Assembly: GCF_041821045.1 (NCBI RefSeq)
Contig: NZ_JBGUAW010000006.1
Location: forward strand, 62,001 to 126,000
DNA length: 64,000 bases
Direction of reading: 5' to 3'
Origin: Thiohalorhabdus sp. Cl-TMA
GTDB taxonomy: Bacteria > Pseudomonadota > Gammaproteobacteria > Thiohalorhabdales > Thiohalorhabdaceae
Below the pieces are notes generated by a model. It saw only the letters and a list, made by a program, of their open reading frames with translations. It was not told where the DNA came from and searched no databases. Shown here one piece after another: positions 34,889 through 44,797 of this stretch; the first letter of the stretch is position 1; every line of letters starts with the position of its first letter. A program made the translations under genes and the position numbers.

Positions 34889-36222
34889 GCTTCCCGTGCC
34901 AGGGACCATTCGGGGCACGCCCAGTAGCGGGCGAAGGTCGCGTGCTCGTTGGCGCTGTAGGGGATCTTGCCGGCGGGCAGCCAGGGATCGGGCGGTCCGA
35001 GCGCGCTTTCACGGACATGCAGGCTGTCGCCCCTGCCGCGCTCCAGCACGCCGTGCTTCACCCCGAAGCGGAGGAAGTCGTGCACCCGGCGGCGCCGGCG
35101 CCCGGGATCCAGAAGCGCCTCATCCACCCGGGCACCCGCCCGCCGATACGCTTCCGCCTCCTCCTCCACGTGCGCTTCCAGCTGGTCGGGTGCCACCTTG
35201 TCCCGCTTGCGGGCGGCGGCCATCACATAGGCGCTTCCGGCCTGGGTAAGGGTCAGCGTGGTCTGCAGCAGAATGGCCCGCATCACGGACTGATTGCGCT
35301 CCCGGCGGTCCCCGCCCCCTCCGTCCCGCCATCCCGGACCCAGGTTCATGAATACCCGGGGGCGTCCAGCGGTCACGTCGTCGTAGGTGATGCCGAGGGG
35401 GACGACCCGGGGCCGGCACCGGCAGCCTTGCAGCAATACATGCAGTCCGTCGCGCACCCGGCAAGGCCCGCCATGCGGGGAGACCGCCCCCTCCGGAACC
35501 ATGTGGACGGTTCCCCCCCGGTCCAGCACCCTGCGGATCTCCTCCAGGTGCCTGCTTATGACGGAGCGCTCCAGGCCCTTCACCGCCCGGAACCGCTCCA
35601 GGGTCAACCGCCGGAGCCCGTTCTGCATCCGCAGCAGCGGCAAGTACCGGTTCCCAAGGGCCTCGTCGATCCGGGCCGGACTGCCCGGAGCCGGCCCCAG
35701 CGACTCGAAGCAGCGAACCCATGGGACGCGCAGCACCCGTTCCAGGGGAAGATTGCCACACGCCTCCCGGACCTCCTCCAAAACCTCCCCCAGGGTACGC
35801 TCGGGAATCCGCCGCATGGGATGCACATTGAGAAGTCGCAGGAGGCGCTGCATGCGCAGGCGACTGAGCGCTTCGCGCGTCCAACCGGGCCAGCCGACCA
35901 AATATTCCCGGAAGAAATCCCTCCGGAAGAGATCCTCGCGGGCCACGAAATGGGGCAGTCCTTCGCCGAAAGGGGCGTTGCGCAGCCCCATCATCAGATC
36001 CCCAACCAGGGGACCATCGGTGTCCCGCCGATGATTGGAAACCACCAGCACCGGGCCGGACGCGTCCCCGTTCGCGAGTCCGGCGGCCTGCACCGTGAAC
36101 CGGGATCGCAGATGCATGCGAACCAAGCGGGCCGTGCATCCTCGCAAGAGCCGATTACGGCCCCACCGTCCGCCGCCCGGCCTATCGCCAGTCCACTTCG
36201 GTTCCTCCCGCTTCCGGACCAA
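34864..36222 (-). CDS. PlsC-like acyltransferase, unusually long
   Basis: 452 residues. SNHRRDTDGP (HX4D) and PEGAVSPHG (PEG) are the catalytic and substrate motifs of glycerolipid acyltransferases. About 190 arginine-rich residues lie between them and a long C-terminal region follows, so it is larger than the usual 240-residue PlsC. It may be a lipid acyltransferase acting on the product of the neighbouring glycosyltransferase (inference). TTG start behind AGGAGGGAG. Confidence 0.72.
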   Translation of the reverse strand: MVRKREEPKWTGDRPGGGRWGRNRLLRGCTARLVRMHLRSRFTVQAAGLANGDASGPVLVVSNHRRDTDGPLVGDLMMGLRNAPFGEGLPHFVAREDLFRRDFFREYLVGWPGWTREALSRLRMQRLLRLLNVHPMRRIPERTLGEVLEEVREACGNLPLERVLRVPWVRCFESLGPAPGSPARIDEALGNRYLPLLRMQNGLRRLTLERFRAVKGLERSVISRHLEEIRRVLDRGGTVHMVPEGAVSPHGGPCRVRDGLHVLLQGCRCRPRVVPLGITYDDVTAGRPRVFMNLGPGWRDGGGGDRRERNQSVMRAILLQTTLTLTQAGSAYVMAAARKRDKVAPDQLEAHVEEEAEAYRRAGARVDEALLDPGRRRRRVHDFLRFGVKHGVLERGRGDSLHVRESALGPPDPWLPAGKIPYSANEHATFARYWACPEWSLAREAWALKIGG

Positions 36223-36764
36223 GCTCCCTCCTCACCCGTGAGCCAGAGATCGGGCGCGACGCCGCCGGGACCCCGCAAGGGGCCGCGGACACCCCCCAGT
36301 TCCATAATTGGCGGAATGCGCCCGCAACCGCAACCGTATACCGCGGACATGGGGCCCATCCCAGGAAACATCCCCGATTATTGGGGTCCTCCCCCAAAGC
36401 ATTGACAAGCTCAGCGCGAAAGCCCGAACAATGAATCTATAACCATCTGCATACTCTGGCTTTCCGGCGCGGATTGCCGGGAATGCCGGCAATGAACGAT
36501 GGAACGGATGCTGCCACGGGGCCGCCTCGCCGGCGGACACGAACCGGTTTCGGTGCTTCTGCGGAAAGCCGGGCCGGACCCGCCATGCCCTGGGAAAGAG
36601 CGGCAGTTTCAGGGGCTTCAGCGGCCAGCGCGGAGGCCCCACGGACGACCGGTTCCGACGAGCTCGTTGCGGGGCGGAGCCGGGGACACGCCCGGAGGCC
36701 ATCTCACCTCCTGTCCGGCCATGCCTAACGTGCAGGTTGTGTTGGGAAAACCAACCGAGAAGGG
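36223..36764. other. Divergent region between acyltransferase and shc, no gene
   Basis: About 540 bases holding the promoters of two divergent units. A TTGACA hexamer is at about 36403, but no well-spaced -10 is obvious. No credible coding frame. Confidence 0.45.
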
Positions 36765-38732
36765 ATGACCTTGGCACGATTGACCGCTTATAAAGATGAA
36801 CAGCTCGGAAGCCCCGAACAGGGAGGCGCAATCCGCCAAGCCTCTGGACAATCCTTGAACCGGGCCATTACGGCGGCGGAGGAAACCCTGATCGGACGGC
36901 AATTCCCCGACGGGCACTGGTGCTTCGAGCTGGAAGGCGATTGCACCATCACCGCCGAATACATTCTGATGCTGCATTTCATGGGGGAGCTCGACGCCGA
37001 GCTGGAAGGGAAAATGGTCCGCTATCTGCGGGCCCGGCAGGACCCCGAGCACGGCGGATGGCCGCTGTATTTCGGCGGCCACTTCGACCTGAGCTGCTCC
37101 GTGAAGGCCTATTTCGCCCTGAAGCTGGCGGGGGCCGATCCGGGGGAGCCGGCCATGGTTGCTGCCCGGGAGGCCATCCTGGCGCACGGCGGGGCGGCGA
37201 AAACCAACGTTTTCACCCGCTTTCTGCTGGCGCAGTACGGCCAGATTCCCTGGCGCGGAGTGCCCATGGTCCCGGCGGAGATCGTGCTCCTTCCCACCTG
37301 GTTCCCCTTCCACCTGAGCAAGGTGTCCTACTGGTCGCGCACGGTGATGGTGCCGCTCTCTATCCTATACACCCTGCGCGCCCGCGCCCGGAATCCGAAG
37401 CGGATCGGTATTCGGGAGCTGTTCACCACGCCCCCGGAACGGGAGCGCGATTACTTTCCGGTCTGGTCCTGGCGGAACCGGGTCTTCCTGACTCTGGAGC
37501 GCACCGGTGCCCTCGCGGAGCCCCTGATCCCGAAACGCGTGCGGGAGCGGGCCGTACACCGGGCCGCTCACTGGTTCATTGAGCGTTTGAACGGCGAGAA
37601 CGGTCTCGGCGGGATCTTCCCGGCCATGGTCTATGCCTATGAGGCCCTGAGTCACCTGGGCTACGACCGTGCCCACCCCTATCGGATCCAGGCCGGTCGC
37701 GCTCTGCGGCACCTGGTTGTGGATCGGGGCGAGGAGGCCTACTGCCAGCCCTGCCTCTCGCCCGTCTGGGATACGGCGCTTGCCTGCCATGCCCTGACCG
37801 AATCGGCCGGTGGACGCCCCCCGGCCGCCGCGGTCCGAGGCATGGACTGGCTCAAGGCTCGCCAGGTGGTGGGGACCGAAGGGGATTGGCGGGCGGACAA
37901 TCCGCGGCTCACTGGCGGCGGCTGGTTCTTCCAGTACGACAATGCCCACTATCCGGACCTGGACGATACGGCCATGGTAGCGGGCCTGCTGAACAGGAGC
38001 GGGGATTCGGACCGCCACGAGGCCCAGGTCGAGCACGCCGTGCAGTGGGTGGTGGGAATGCAGTCGAGCAACGGCGGTTTCGGCGCCTTCAATGCCGACA
38101 ACACCCGGTACTACCTGAATGAGATCCCCTTTGCCGACCACGGGGCGCTGCTCGATCCGCCCACCAGCGACGTCACTGCCCGCTGTCTCGGCCTTCTGGC
38201 CCAGGTGAGCCACCCGGGCTGCGATGACGCCCTGCGCAGGTCCCTGGCATTTCTGAAGGACGCCCAGGAGCCCGAGGGGCCCTGGTTCGGGCGCTGGGGC
38301 ACCAACTATATCTACGGCACTTGGTCCGTGCTGGAGGCCCTCGCCGAGGCCGGCGTGGACATGAATCAGGATTGGATCCAGCGCGCCGTGCGGTGGCTGA
38401 AGACGGTGCAGCGACCCGACGGCGGCTGGGGTGAGGAAAACGACTCCTATTTCCGGCCCGAACGCTCCCGGCACGCCAGGCGCAGCACTTCCTTCCAGAC
38501 CGCCTGGGCCCTGCTAGGGCTGCTGGCCGCCGGACGGGGCCACAGCACCGCGGTGCGGGCAGGGGTGGATTACCTGCTGGCCACCCAGGAGCCCGACGGC
38601 ACTTGGCGGGACCCCTGGTTCACGGCTCCCGGATTTCCGCGGGTGTTCCATCTGAAATACCACGGATACACCCACTATTTCCCCCTGCTGGCCCTGGCCC
38701 GGTACCGCAGCCACACGGGCAGGGGCGCCTGA
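36765..38732 (+). CDS. shc: Squalene-hopene cyclase
   Basis: 655 residues, normal length. It folds squalene to hopene/hopanol at the membrane. The catalytic DXDD is in YPDLDDTAMV, and several QW repeats are visible (QFPDGHWCFELEG, QDPEHGGWPLYFG, QSSNGGFGAFN, QRPDGGWGEEN, QEPDGTWRDPW). The signature HYFPLLALARY closes the protein. Hopanoid genes hpnG, hpnH and hpnA follow on the same strand. Confidence 0.97.
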   Translation: MTLARLTAYKDEQLGSPEQGGAIRQASGQSLNRAITAAEETLIGRQFPDGHWCFELEGDCTITAEYILMLHFMGELDAELEGKMVRYLRARQDPEHGGWPLYFGGHFDLSCSVKAYFALKLAGADPGEPAMVAAREAILAHGGAAKTNVFTRFLLAQYGQIPWRGVPMVPAEIVLLPTWFPFHLSKVSYWSRTVMVPLSILYTLRARARNPKRIGIRELFTTPPERERDYFPVWSWRNRVFLTLERTGALAEPLIPKRVRERAVHRAAHWFIERLNGENGLGGIFPAMVYAYEALSHLGYDRAHPYRIQAGRALRHLVVDRGEEAYCQPCLSPVWDTALACHALTESAGGRPPAAAVRGMDWLKARQVVGTEGDWRADNPRLTGGGWFFQYDNAHYPDLDDTAMVAGLLNRSGDSDRHEAQVEHAVQWVVGMQSSNGGFGAFNADNTRYYLNEIPFADHGALLDPPTSDVTARCLGLLAQVSHPGCDDALRRSLAFLKDAQEPEGPWFGRWGTNYIYGTWSVLEALAEAGVDMNQDWIQRAVRWLKTVQRPDGGWGEENDSYFRPERSRHARRSTSFQTAWALLGLLAAGRGHSTAVRAGVDYLLATQEPDGTWRDPWFTAPGFPRVFHLKYHGYTHYFPLLALARYRSHTGRGA

Positions 38733-39478
38733 TGCCCATTGGCGTGGTGACCGGTCTCCCCTTGGAAGCGGGATGCCTGCCGTCGGGGCTTTCCGGCGGC
38801 GCCGAGCGGACCCTGGTTTGCCGCGGCGGGATCGGCCCGGAGCGGGCGGAGCGGGCGGCACGCCGGCTCCTGGATTGCGGGGCCAACGCCCTCATGAGCT
38901 GGGGAATCGCCGGGGGACTGGACCCTTCCCTGCCCCCGGGCACGCTTCTGGTTCCCAAGCGGCTCGGCAACGGCGTCTGGCTGCCCGTTGGCGGGAGCTG
39001 GCGGGACCGTCTGGTGGAGGCATTGCGGCCCCGCCTCCGTGTCTCCGAAGGCTCCCTGCTCCACAGTGATCACACCATCGCCTCCCCGGCCGCCAAGCGG
39101 GATTTGTACCACGCGCACGGCGCCGGGGCCGTGGACCAGGAAAGCTCGATCGTCGCCGCCGTGGCCCGGCGGGCGGGCGTGCCTTTCGTCGCCCTGCGGG
39201 CGGTGGCTGACCCGGGCATACGGACCCTGCCGCAGGAGGCCATCTCCGCGCTCCATGCGGACGGCACCTTGCGGATGGAGGAGCTGCTGCGGGGCCTGCT
39301 GCGCCGACCGGCGGCGGCGACCGCCCTTCCCGGCCTCGGGATGGACGTCTACCGGGCTCGGAAAAGCCTCCGCGTCGCGGGACAGGCGCTCGGTTCCGGT
39401 TTCCTCGCCGAAGAGCCGGGATGGCAAGGGAGCGAGGCGGTGTCCCCCGCCCTTGCGCGGTTTCGGATAGGCCACTGA
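38732..39478 (+). CDS. hpnG: Hopanoid-associated nucleoside phosphorylase HpnG
   Basis: 248 residues, purine-nucleoside-phosphorylase fold (VVTGLPLEAG, SWGIAGGLDPSLPPG, AVDQESSIVAAVA, ALRAVADPG). HpnG releases adenine from adenosylhopane to give ribosylhopane. The ATG overlaps the shc stop by one base (TGATG), implying coupled translation. Confidence 0.9.
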   Translation: MPIGVVTGLPLEAGCLPSGLSGGAERTLVCRGGIGPERAERAARRLLDCGANALMSWGIAGGLDPSLPPGTLLVPKRLGNGVWLPVGGSWRDRLVEALRPRLRVSEGSLLHSDHTIASPAAKRDLYHAHGAGAVDQESSIVAAVARRAGVPFVALRAVADPGIRTLPQEAISALHADGTLRMEELLRGLLRRPAAATALPGLGMDVYRARKSLRVAGQALGSGFLAEEPGWQGSEAVSPALARFRIGH

Positions 39479-39519
39479 CCGGGAAGGGACCAGTTGCTCT
39501 CAGGCCGCCGGAGGGTGCC

Positions 39520-40467
39520 ATGGAGGTTCTGCTCGCCAACCCCCGAGGATTCTGCGCCGGCGTGGTCCGTGCCGTGGAAATCGTCGAGCAGGCGCTGGAG
39601 CTCTACGGACCGCCCGTGTACGTGCTGCATCAGATCGTACACAACCCAAAGGTGGTGCGGGATCTGGAGCAACGGGGCGTGGTGTTCATGGAGGATCTGG
39701 ACACCATTCCTACGGGGGCGCTGACCATATTCAGCGCCCACGGGGTCGGGCGCCGGGTGGCGCGGGCCGCGCGGGAGCGCGGCCTGGACACCGTCGATGC
39801 CACCTGCCCGCTGGTTTCCAAGGTCCATCTGCAGGCCCGCAAATACAGCCGGGAGGGCCGGGAGCTGATCCTGATCGGTCATCGGCGGCACGTGGAGGTA
39901 CAGGGAACCCTGGGCCAGCTGGAAGGGCCCGCCCGGGTGGTTGCCACCCCGGAGGAGGTGGATGCCCTGGAAGTTGCCGCCCCCGACCGCTTGGCCTACG
40001 TCACCCAGACCACTCTGAGCCTGGACGATACGCGGGAGGTGGTGGCGGCCCTGAAGCGCCGATTCCCCACCATCCGGGGACCGGACCTGTCCGGCATCTG
40101 CTACGCCACCCAGAACCGGCAGAACGCCGTGCGGCAGCTGGCCGGGGAGGTGGACCTGCTGCTGGTGGTGGGCGCTCGCAACAGCTCCAACTGCACCCGG
40201 CTCCGGGAGGTGGGCGAGCGCCACGGCCTGGCGGCTCATCTCGTGGAAAGCCCCGCGGAGGTCCGGCCACCCTGGCTGCGTGGCGCGGAGCGGATCGGGG
40301 TTACCTCGGGTGCCTCCACCCCGGAGGTCCTGGTGGACCGGGTGCTGCACCGTCTGCGGGGGCTGGGTGCTGCCCGGGTGCGCGAGCTGGCGGGAGAGCC
40401 CGAAACCACCTCCTTTCGCATCCCCATCGCCGAGATCCGCGAAGCGCACTCGCCTGCAAGGAAATAA
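39520..40467 (+). CDS. ispH: HMBPP reductase IspH
   Basis: 315 residues. An iron-sulfur enzyme of the last MEP step, making IPP and DMAPP. The three cluster cysteines are in RGFCAGVVRA, DATCPLV and NSSNCTRL; HQIVHN, SAHGVG and TQTTLS carry catalytic residues. ATG 39520 has GGAGGG upstream. Its place inside the hopanoid operon links precursor supply to product. Confidence 0.96.
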   Translation: MEVLLANPRGFCAGVVRAVEIVEQALELYGPPVYVLHQIVHNPKVVRDLEQRGVVFMEDLDTIPTGALTIFSAHGVGRRVARAARERGLDTVDATCPLVSKVHLQARKYSREGRELILIGHRRHVEVQGTLGQLEGPARVVATPEEVDALEVAAPDRLAYVTQTTLSLDDTREVVAALKRRFPTIRGPDLSGICYATQNRQNAVRQLAGEVDLLLVVGARNSSNCTRLREVGERHGLAAHLVESPAEVRPPWLRGAERIGVTSGASTPEVLVDRVLHRLRGLGAARVRELAGEPETTSFRIPIAEIREAHSPARK

Positions 40468-40478
40468 GCGAGGCAATC

Positions 40479-41600
40479 ATGGGTATTCCCCTGCTGCAAC
40501 AATATAGAGTCGGAAAATACATCCTCGGCCAGAAGCTGCGCCGCAACCGACGCTACCCCCTGGTCCTCATGCTGGAGCCCCTGTTCCAGTGCAACCTGGC
40601 CTGCGAGGGCTGCGGAAAGATCGCCCATCCCGACGACATCCTGGCCCAACGCATGAGCGCCGGGGAGTGCCTGGACGCCGTGGACGAGTGCGGCGCGCCG
40701 GTGGTCTCCGTGGCCGGCGGCGAGCCCCTCCTGCACAAGGAGATGCCCGAGATCGTCGACGGCATCATCCGGCGCAGGAAGTTCGTCTACCTGTGCACCA
40801 ACGCGCTGCTGGCCACCAAGCGGATGAAGGACTACACGCCGTCCCCGTACCTCACCTTTTCCATTCACCTGGACGGCGACCGGGAGCGGCACGACGCCTC
40901 GGTGTGCCAGGAAGGGGTGTACGACCGGGCCACGCACGCCATTCGCCAGCTCCGCGAGCAGGGCTTTCGGGTCAACATCAACTGCACCCTGTTCCAGGGC
41001 GAGGACCCGCAGCGGGCCCGCGACTTCTTCGACGAGGCCACGCGGCTGGGTGTGGAGGGCATTACCGTCTCGCCCGCCTTCGACTACGAGGGCGCCAAGC
41101 GCCATGACATCTTCATGGGCATCCGCACCATCAAGGAGCTCTTCCGGGACATCTTCCGCGAAGGCAGGGGCCACAAGTGGCCGCTCAGCCATTCCGGCCT
41201 GTATCTGGATTTCCTGGCCGGCAACCAGAGCTACGAGTGCATGCCCTGGGGCAACCCCACCCGCAACCTATTCGGCTGGCAGCGCCCCTGCTACCTCCAT
41301 GCTGACGGCGGCTACGCCGCCACCTTCCGGGAGCTGATGGACGAGACCGACTGGGAGCAATACGGCGTGGGGCGCCACCCCAAATGCGAGAACTGCATGG
41401 CCCATTGCGGCTTCGAGGCCTCGGCGGTGGAGGATACCGTGCGTCACCCGCTGAAGGCCCTGAAGACCGCCCTACGGGGCCCGCGCACCGAGGGGCCCAT
41501 GGTCCCCGATCCGCCGTCTGCGGAGCCCAGGGAGGCACCCGGAACCGTTGCCACGGTTCCGGTAAGCGCCATCGGCAGGGTCTCCCGTCAGGAATCCTGA
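40479..41600 (+). CDS. hpnH: Adenosyl-hopene transferase HpnH (radical SAM)
   Basis: 373 residues. It adds an adenosyl group to hopene, the first step of C35 hopanoid side chains. The radical SAM cysteines are in CNLACEGCGK; AGGEPLLHKE and a C-terminal CENCMAHCGFE cluster follow. It starts 11 bases after ispH. The last 45 residues are proline/alanine rich and variable. Confidence 0.96.
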   Translation: MGIPLLQQYRVGKYILGQKLRRNRRYPLVLMLEPLFQCNLACEGCGKIAHPDDILAQRMSAGECLDAVDECGAPVVSVAGGEPLLHKEMPEIVDGIIRRRKFVYLCTNALLATKRMKDYTPSPYLTFSIHLDGDRERHDASVCQEGVYDRATHAIRQLREQGFRVNINCTLFQGEDPQRARDFFDEATRLGVEGITVSPAFDYEGAKRHDIFMGIRTIKELFRDIFREGRGHKWPLSHSGLYLDFLAGNQSYECMPWGNPTRNLFGWQRPCYLHADGGYAATFRELMDETDWEQYGVGRHPKCENCMAHCGFEASAVEDTVRHPLKALKTALRGPRTEGPMVPDPPSAEPREAPGTVATVPVSAIGRVSRQES

Positions 41601-41667
41601 TGGCGGGGGCGGACGGTTGGTTTAGAATATTTTCCGGACGGGACGTCAACGGGAAGAGGTCCGCGGC

Positions 41668-42729
41668 ATGACCACGCTGGTTACCGGAGGGACCGGCTTC
41701 ATCGGCTCCGCCCTGGTCCGGGAGCTGCTGGCCGCGGGGCACGAGGTACGGGTGCTGGTCCGGGGGAGCGGCAACCGGACCCCCGAGACCCTTTCCGGCC
41801 TGCCGGTGGAGCTGGTTTACGGGGACCTCACCGACGCCGATTCCCTGACCCGGGCCCTGGAGGGCTGTCGCACCCTGTTCCACGCGGCGGCCGATTACCG
41901 GCTGTGGGTTCCCGATCCGGAACCGATGTACCGGACCAACGTGGAAGGCACGCGCACCCTGATGCGGGCCGCGCTCCGGACCGGAGTCGAGCGGGTCGTC
42001 TACACCAGCAGCGTGGCCACCCTGGACGTGGACACCGACGGCCGGCCGGGGGACGAGCGCCGCTCCGCCCCGGAGGCGGACCAGATCGGCCCTTACAAGC
42101 GCTCCAAATCCCTGGCTGAGGCCGAAGTGCTTCGGATGGTCCGGGCGGAGGGGCTCCCGGCGGTGGTGGTCAATCCCTCCACGCCGGTAGGGCCTCGGGA
42201 CATCCGCCCCACCCCCACGGGGCGCATGATCCTCGATGCCGCCTCCGGGCGCATGCCGGCCTACGTGGAAACCGGCCTCAATCTGGTCCATGTGGAGGAC
42301 GTGGCCGCCGGCCACCTGGCGGCCCTGCGGAACGGCCGCATCGGCGAGCGGTACATCCTGGGCGGGGAGAACCTGACCCTGCGGGAGCTTCTGGCCCGGG
42401 TAGCGGCCCTGGTGGGTGGCCCTCCGCCCCGGGTCCGGCTTCCCCGGCGCCTGGTCCTGCCGGTGGCCCACGCCGCAGAGGCCTGGGCCGGCCTGACCGG
42501 GCGGGAGCCCCTGGCCACGGTGACCGGTGTGAAGCTGGCCGGGAAACGGATGTTCTTCAGCAGTGCCAAGGCCGAGCGCGACCTCGGCTACCGGGCCCGT
42601 CCGGTAGGCGAGGCTCTGCTGGAGGCCCTGCAATGGTTCCGGGCCGAGGGCAGGCTTAACCGCCCCCTGGTGCCCCCGGCTTCGGCCGATCACCCATCGT
42701 ACGAGGAGGCACGGGGCGCGAGTGAGTGA
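41668..42729 (+). CDS. hpnA: Hopanoid-associated sugar epimerase HpnA
   Basis: 353 residues, short-chain dehydrogenase fold. NAD site VTGGTGFIGSALV, YTSSVATL for the catalytic serine region, and HAAADYRLWVPDPEPMYRTN typical of HpnA. It probably modifies the sugar-like head group of extended hopanoids. It overlaps the next gene by eight bases. Confidence 0.93.
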   Translation: MTTLVTGGTGFIGSALVRELLAAGHEVRVLVRGSGNRTPETLSGLPVELVYGDLTDADSLTRALEGCRTLFHAAADYRLWVPDPEPMYRTNVEGTRTLMRAALRTGVERVVYTSSVATLDVDTDGRPGDERRSAPEADQIGPYKRSKSLAEAEVLRMVRAEGLPAVVVNPSTPVGPRDIRPTPTGRMILDAASGRMPAYVETGLNLVHVEDVAAGHLAALRNGRIGERYILGGENLTLRELLARVAALVGGPPPRVRLPRRLVLPVAHAAEAWAGLTGREPLATVTGVKLAGKRMFFSSAKAERDLGYRARPVGEALLEALQWFRAEGRLNRPLVPPASADHPSYEEARGASE

Positions 42730-43522
42730 GGAAACAGAGCCCCTGGAGACTGCGCGGACCCGCCTGGATACCCTGTTGGTGCGCCGCGGTTTCGCGGCCA
42801 GCCGGGCCCGCGCCAGACGGCTGGTGGAGGCCGGCGCCGTGCATGTGGACGGCCGCCAGGCCACCAAGGCCGGCCGCACCGTTCGGGACGGCGCGGAGCT
42901 GATGGTCACCGAGCCGGATATCCCCTACGTGTCTCGCGCCGGACTCAAGCTGGAGGCCGCCCTCGACCGCTTCGAGCTCGATCCGGCAGGAGCGCGGGTC
43001 CTGGATGTAGGGGCCTCCACCGGCGGCTTCACCGACCTCCTCCTGCAGCGCGGCGCCCGGGAGGCGGTTACCGTGGACGTGGGCACCGACCAGCTCCACC
43101 CCCGCCTGCGCAGCGATCCGCGGGTCCGCTGCCTGGAAGGCACCGATATCCGGGAGGCCGATCGGGCGCTCCTGGACGCGCCCTTCTCCTGGCTCGTGGC
43201 CGACCTGAGCTTCCTGTCCCTGGGGGCCGTCCTGCCCGCACTTCGGGGACTAGTGGAGATGGACGCCGTCGTAGCGGTCTTGGTCAAGCCGCAGTTCGAG
43301 GTGGGGCGCGGCAAGGTGAGCCGGGGCGGCGTGGTCCGGGATTCCTCGCTCCGGGAAGGCGCGCTTGAGCGGGTGCGCGGTGAGGCCGCGCGCTCCGGCT
43401 TCCGGTCCGGCGCGGCCTTCGAGGTTCCCCTACCCGGGGAATCCGGAAACCGGGAGTATTTCCTACGCCTCCATCCCGTTGCTGCCCCGGAGGCGAAGAC
43501 GCCCAGGCGGGAAGGAAATTGA
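42722..43522 (+). CDS. tlyA: TlyA-type rRNA 2'-O-methyltransferase
   Basis: 266 residues: an S4 RNA-binding domain (RLDTLLVRRGFAASRARARRL) followed by an FtsJ-type methyltransferase (YVSRAGLKLEAAL, VLDVGASTGGFTDLLLQ, KPQFEVGRGKV). TlyA methylates cytidines in 16S/23S rRNA. It starts with GTG inside the end of hpnA. Confidence 0.93.
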   Translation: MSEETEPLETARTRLDTLLVRRGFAASRARARRLVEAGAVHVDGRQATKAGRTVRDGAELMVTEPDIPYVSRAGLKLEAALDRFELDPAGARVLDVGASTGGFTDLLLQRGAREAVTVDVGTDQLHPRLRSDPRVRCLEGTDIREADRALLDAPFSWLVADLSFLSLGAVLPALRGLVEMDAVVAVLVKPQFEVGRGKVSRGGVVRDSSLREGALERVRGEAARSGFRSGAAFEVPLPGESGNREYFLRLHPVAAPEAKTPRREGN

Positions 43523-43609
43523 CCACCCCCCGGAGCTGGGGTAACTTACTAGCGTTCGTGCCCCCGCCGGCATGTCTCACTTTCCAACCGCAGAGCTCGC
43601 AGCGCGACC

Positions 43610-43897
43610 TTGAGCAATCAATCCGACTCCACCCCGGACAGCGGGGAGCAGACACTGTCCTTCGAGCAGGCCCTCGCCGAGCTCGAGGGCCTGGTGGAAC
43701 GCCTCGAATCCGGCGAGCAGGGCCTGGAACGGGACCTCGCGGATTTCGAACGGGGCATCAACCTCTCCCGCCAGTGCGAGAAACAGCTCCAGGAGGCGGA
43801 GCAGGTGGTCTACAAGCTGGTGGGCGACGGCGAAGAAGGCGAGCACCTCCAGCCCTTCGCGGGTGACGGTGCGCCCGGCGACCAAGACGGCGAGTAA
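43610..43897 (+). CDS. xseB: Exodeoxyribonuclease VII small subunit
   Basis: 95 residues. The helical XseB core LSFEQALAELEGLVERLESG and LERDLADFERGINLSRQCEKQL is plain; the acidic tail is longer than usual. TTG start. It lies just upstream of ispA, the common xseB-ispA-dxs arrangement. The large subunit is not in the window. Confidence 0.94.
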   Translation: MSNQSDSTPDSGEQTLSFEQALAELEGLVERLESGEQGLERDLADFERGINLSRQCEKQLQEAEQVVYKLVGDGEEGEHLQPFAGDGAPGDQDGE

Positions 43898-43903
43898 GGT
43901 CCC

Positions 43904-44794
43904 TTGGAGCCCCGCCTGGAAAGCTTCATCAAGGACCGTCGTAGCCGTGTCGAGCAGACCCTCGAAGTCCTCCTCCCCGAAGCGGATGCCCTGAGCCCCG
44001 CCCCGCTGGGCGCGGCCCTGCGCTATGCCGTGCTCGGCTCGGGCAAGCGCATGCGGCCGATCCTGGTGCTGGCCGGCTGCGAGGCCGTGGGCGGCGACCC
44101 GGACGGGGCCCTCGCCCCTGCTGCGGCGGTGGAATGCATCCACGCCTACTCTCTGGTCCACGACGACCTGCCCGCACTGGACAACGACGACCTCCGCCGC
44201 GGCCAGCCCACCACCCACAAGGCCTACGACGAGGCCACTGCCGTGCTCGTGGGGGACGCCCTGCAGACGCTGGCCTTCCAGGCCATCGCCGACGCCGACA
44301 CCCTTCCGGTCCCCGTGCGTCTGGCCATGACCCGGCGGCTCGCCCATGCGGCGGGACATGCCGGCATGGTGGGGGGCCAAGCCCTCGACCTGGCCCAGGA
44401 AGACCGGGAGATCGGCATGGAGGCCCTGCAGCGCATTCACAGGCTGAAGACCGGTGCCCTCCTGCGGACTTCCGTGGAGCTGGGCGCCCTGGCCGGCACC
44501 GCGGATACGGAATCGGTAGATCGCCTGGGCGCCTACGGGCGGCATATCGGCTTGGCTTTCCAGATCACGGATGATGTCCTGGACGTAGAGGGAGATACGG
44601 AGGCCCTCGGCAAGACGGCGGGCGCCGACGCCGAGCACCACAAGGCCACCTACCCCGCCCTGCTCGGGCTCGAGGAGTCCAAACGCCTGGCCCGCCAGGA
44701 AGTCGACCAGGCCCTGGAATGGCTCACCCCCTTCGGGGAAGCCGCGGAACCCCTGCGGGCCCTGGCCCGCTACATCATCGACCGGGACCATTGA
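43904..44794 (+). CDS. ispA: Farnesyl diphosphate synthase
   Basis: 296 residues. Both aspartate-rich motifs are present, HDDLPALDNDDLRRG and ITDDVLD, with GKRMRP for IPP binding. It makes the C15 diphosphate that feeds squalene and hopanoids. TTG start, six bases after xseB. Confidence 0.95.
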   Translation: MEPRLESFIKDRRSRVEQTLEVLLPEADALSPAPLGAALRYAVLGSGKRMRPILVLAGCEAVGGDPDGALAPAAAVECIHAYSLVHDDLPALDNDDLRRGQPTTHKAYDEATAVLVGDALQTLAFQAIADADTLPVPVRLAMTRRLAHAAGHAGMVGGQALDLAQEDREIGMEALQRIHRLKTGALLRTSVELGALAGTADTESVDRLGAYGRHIGLAFQITDDVLDVEGDTEALGKTAGADAEHHKATYPALLGLEESKRLARQEVDQALEWLTPFGEAAEPLRALARYIIDRDH

Positions 44795-44797
44795 GCC

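Noticed and set aside
36403-36440. TTGACA followed by an AT-rich run as the shc promoter
   Set aside because: No -10 hexamer at 16-18 bases; the nearest TATAAC is about 30 bases away.
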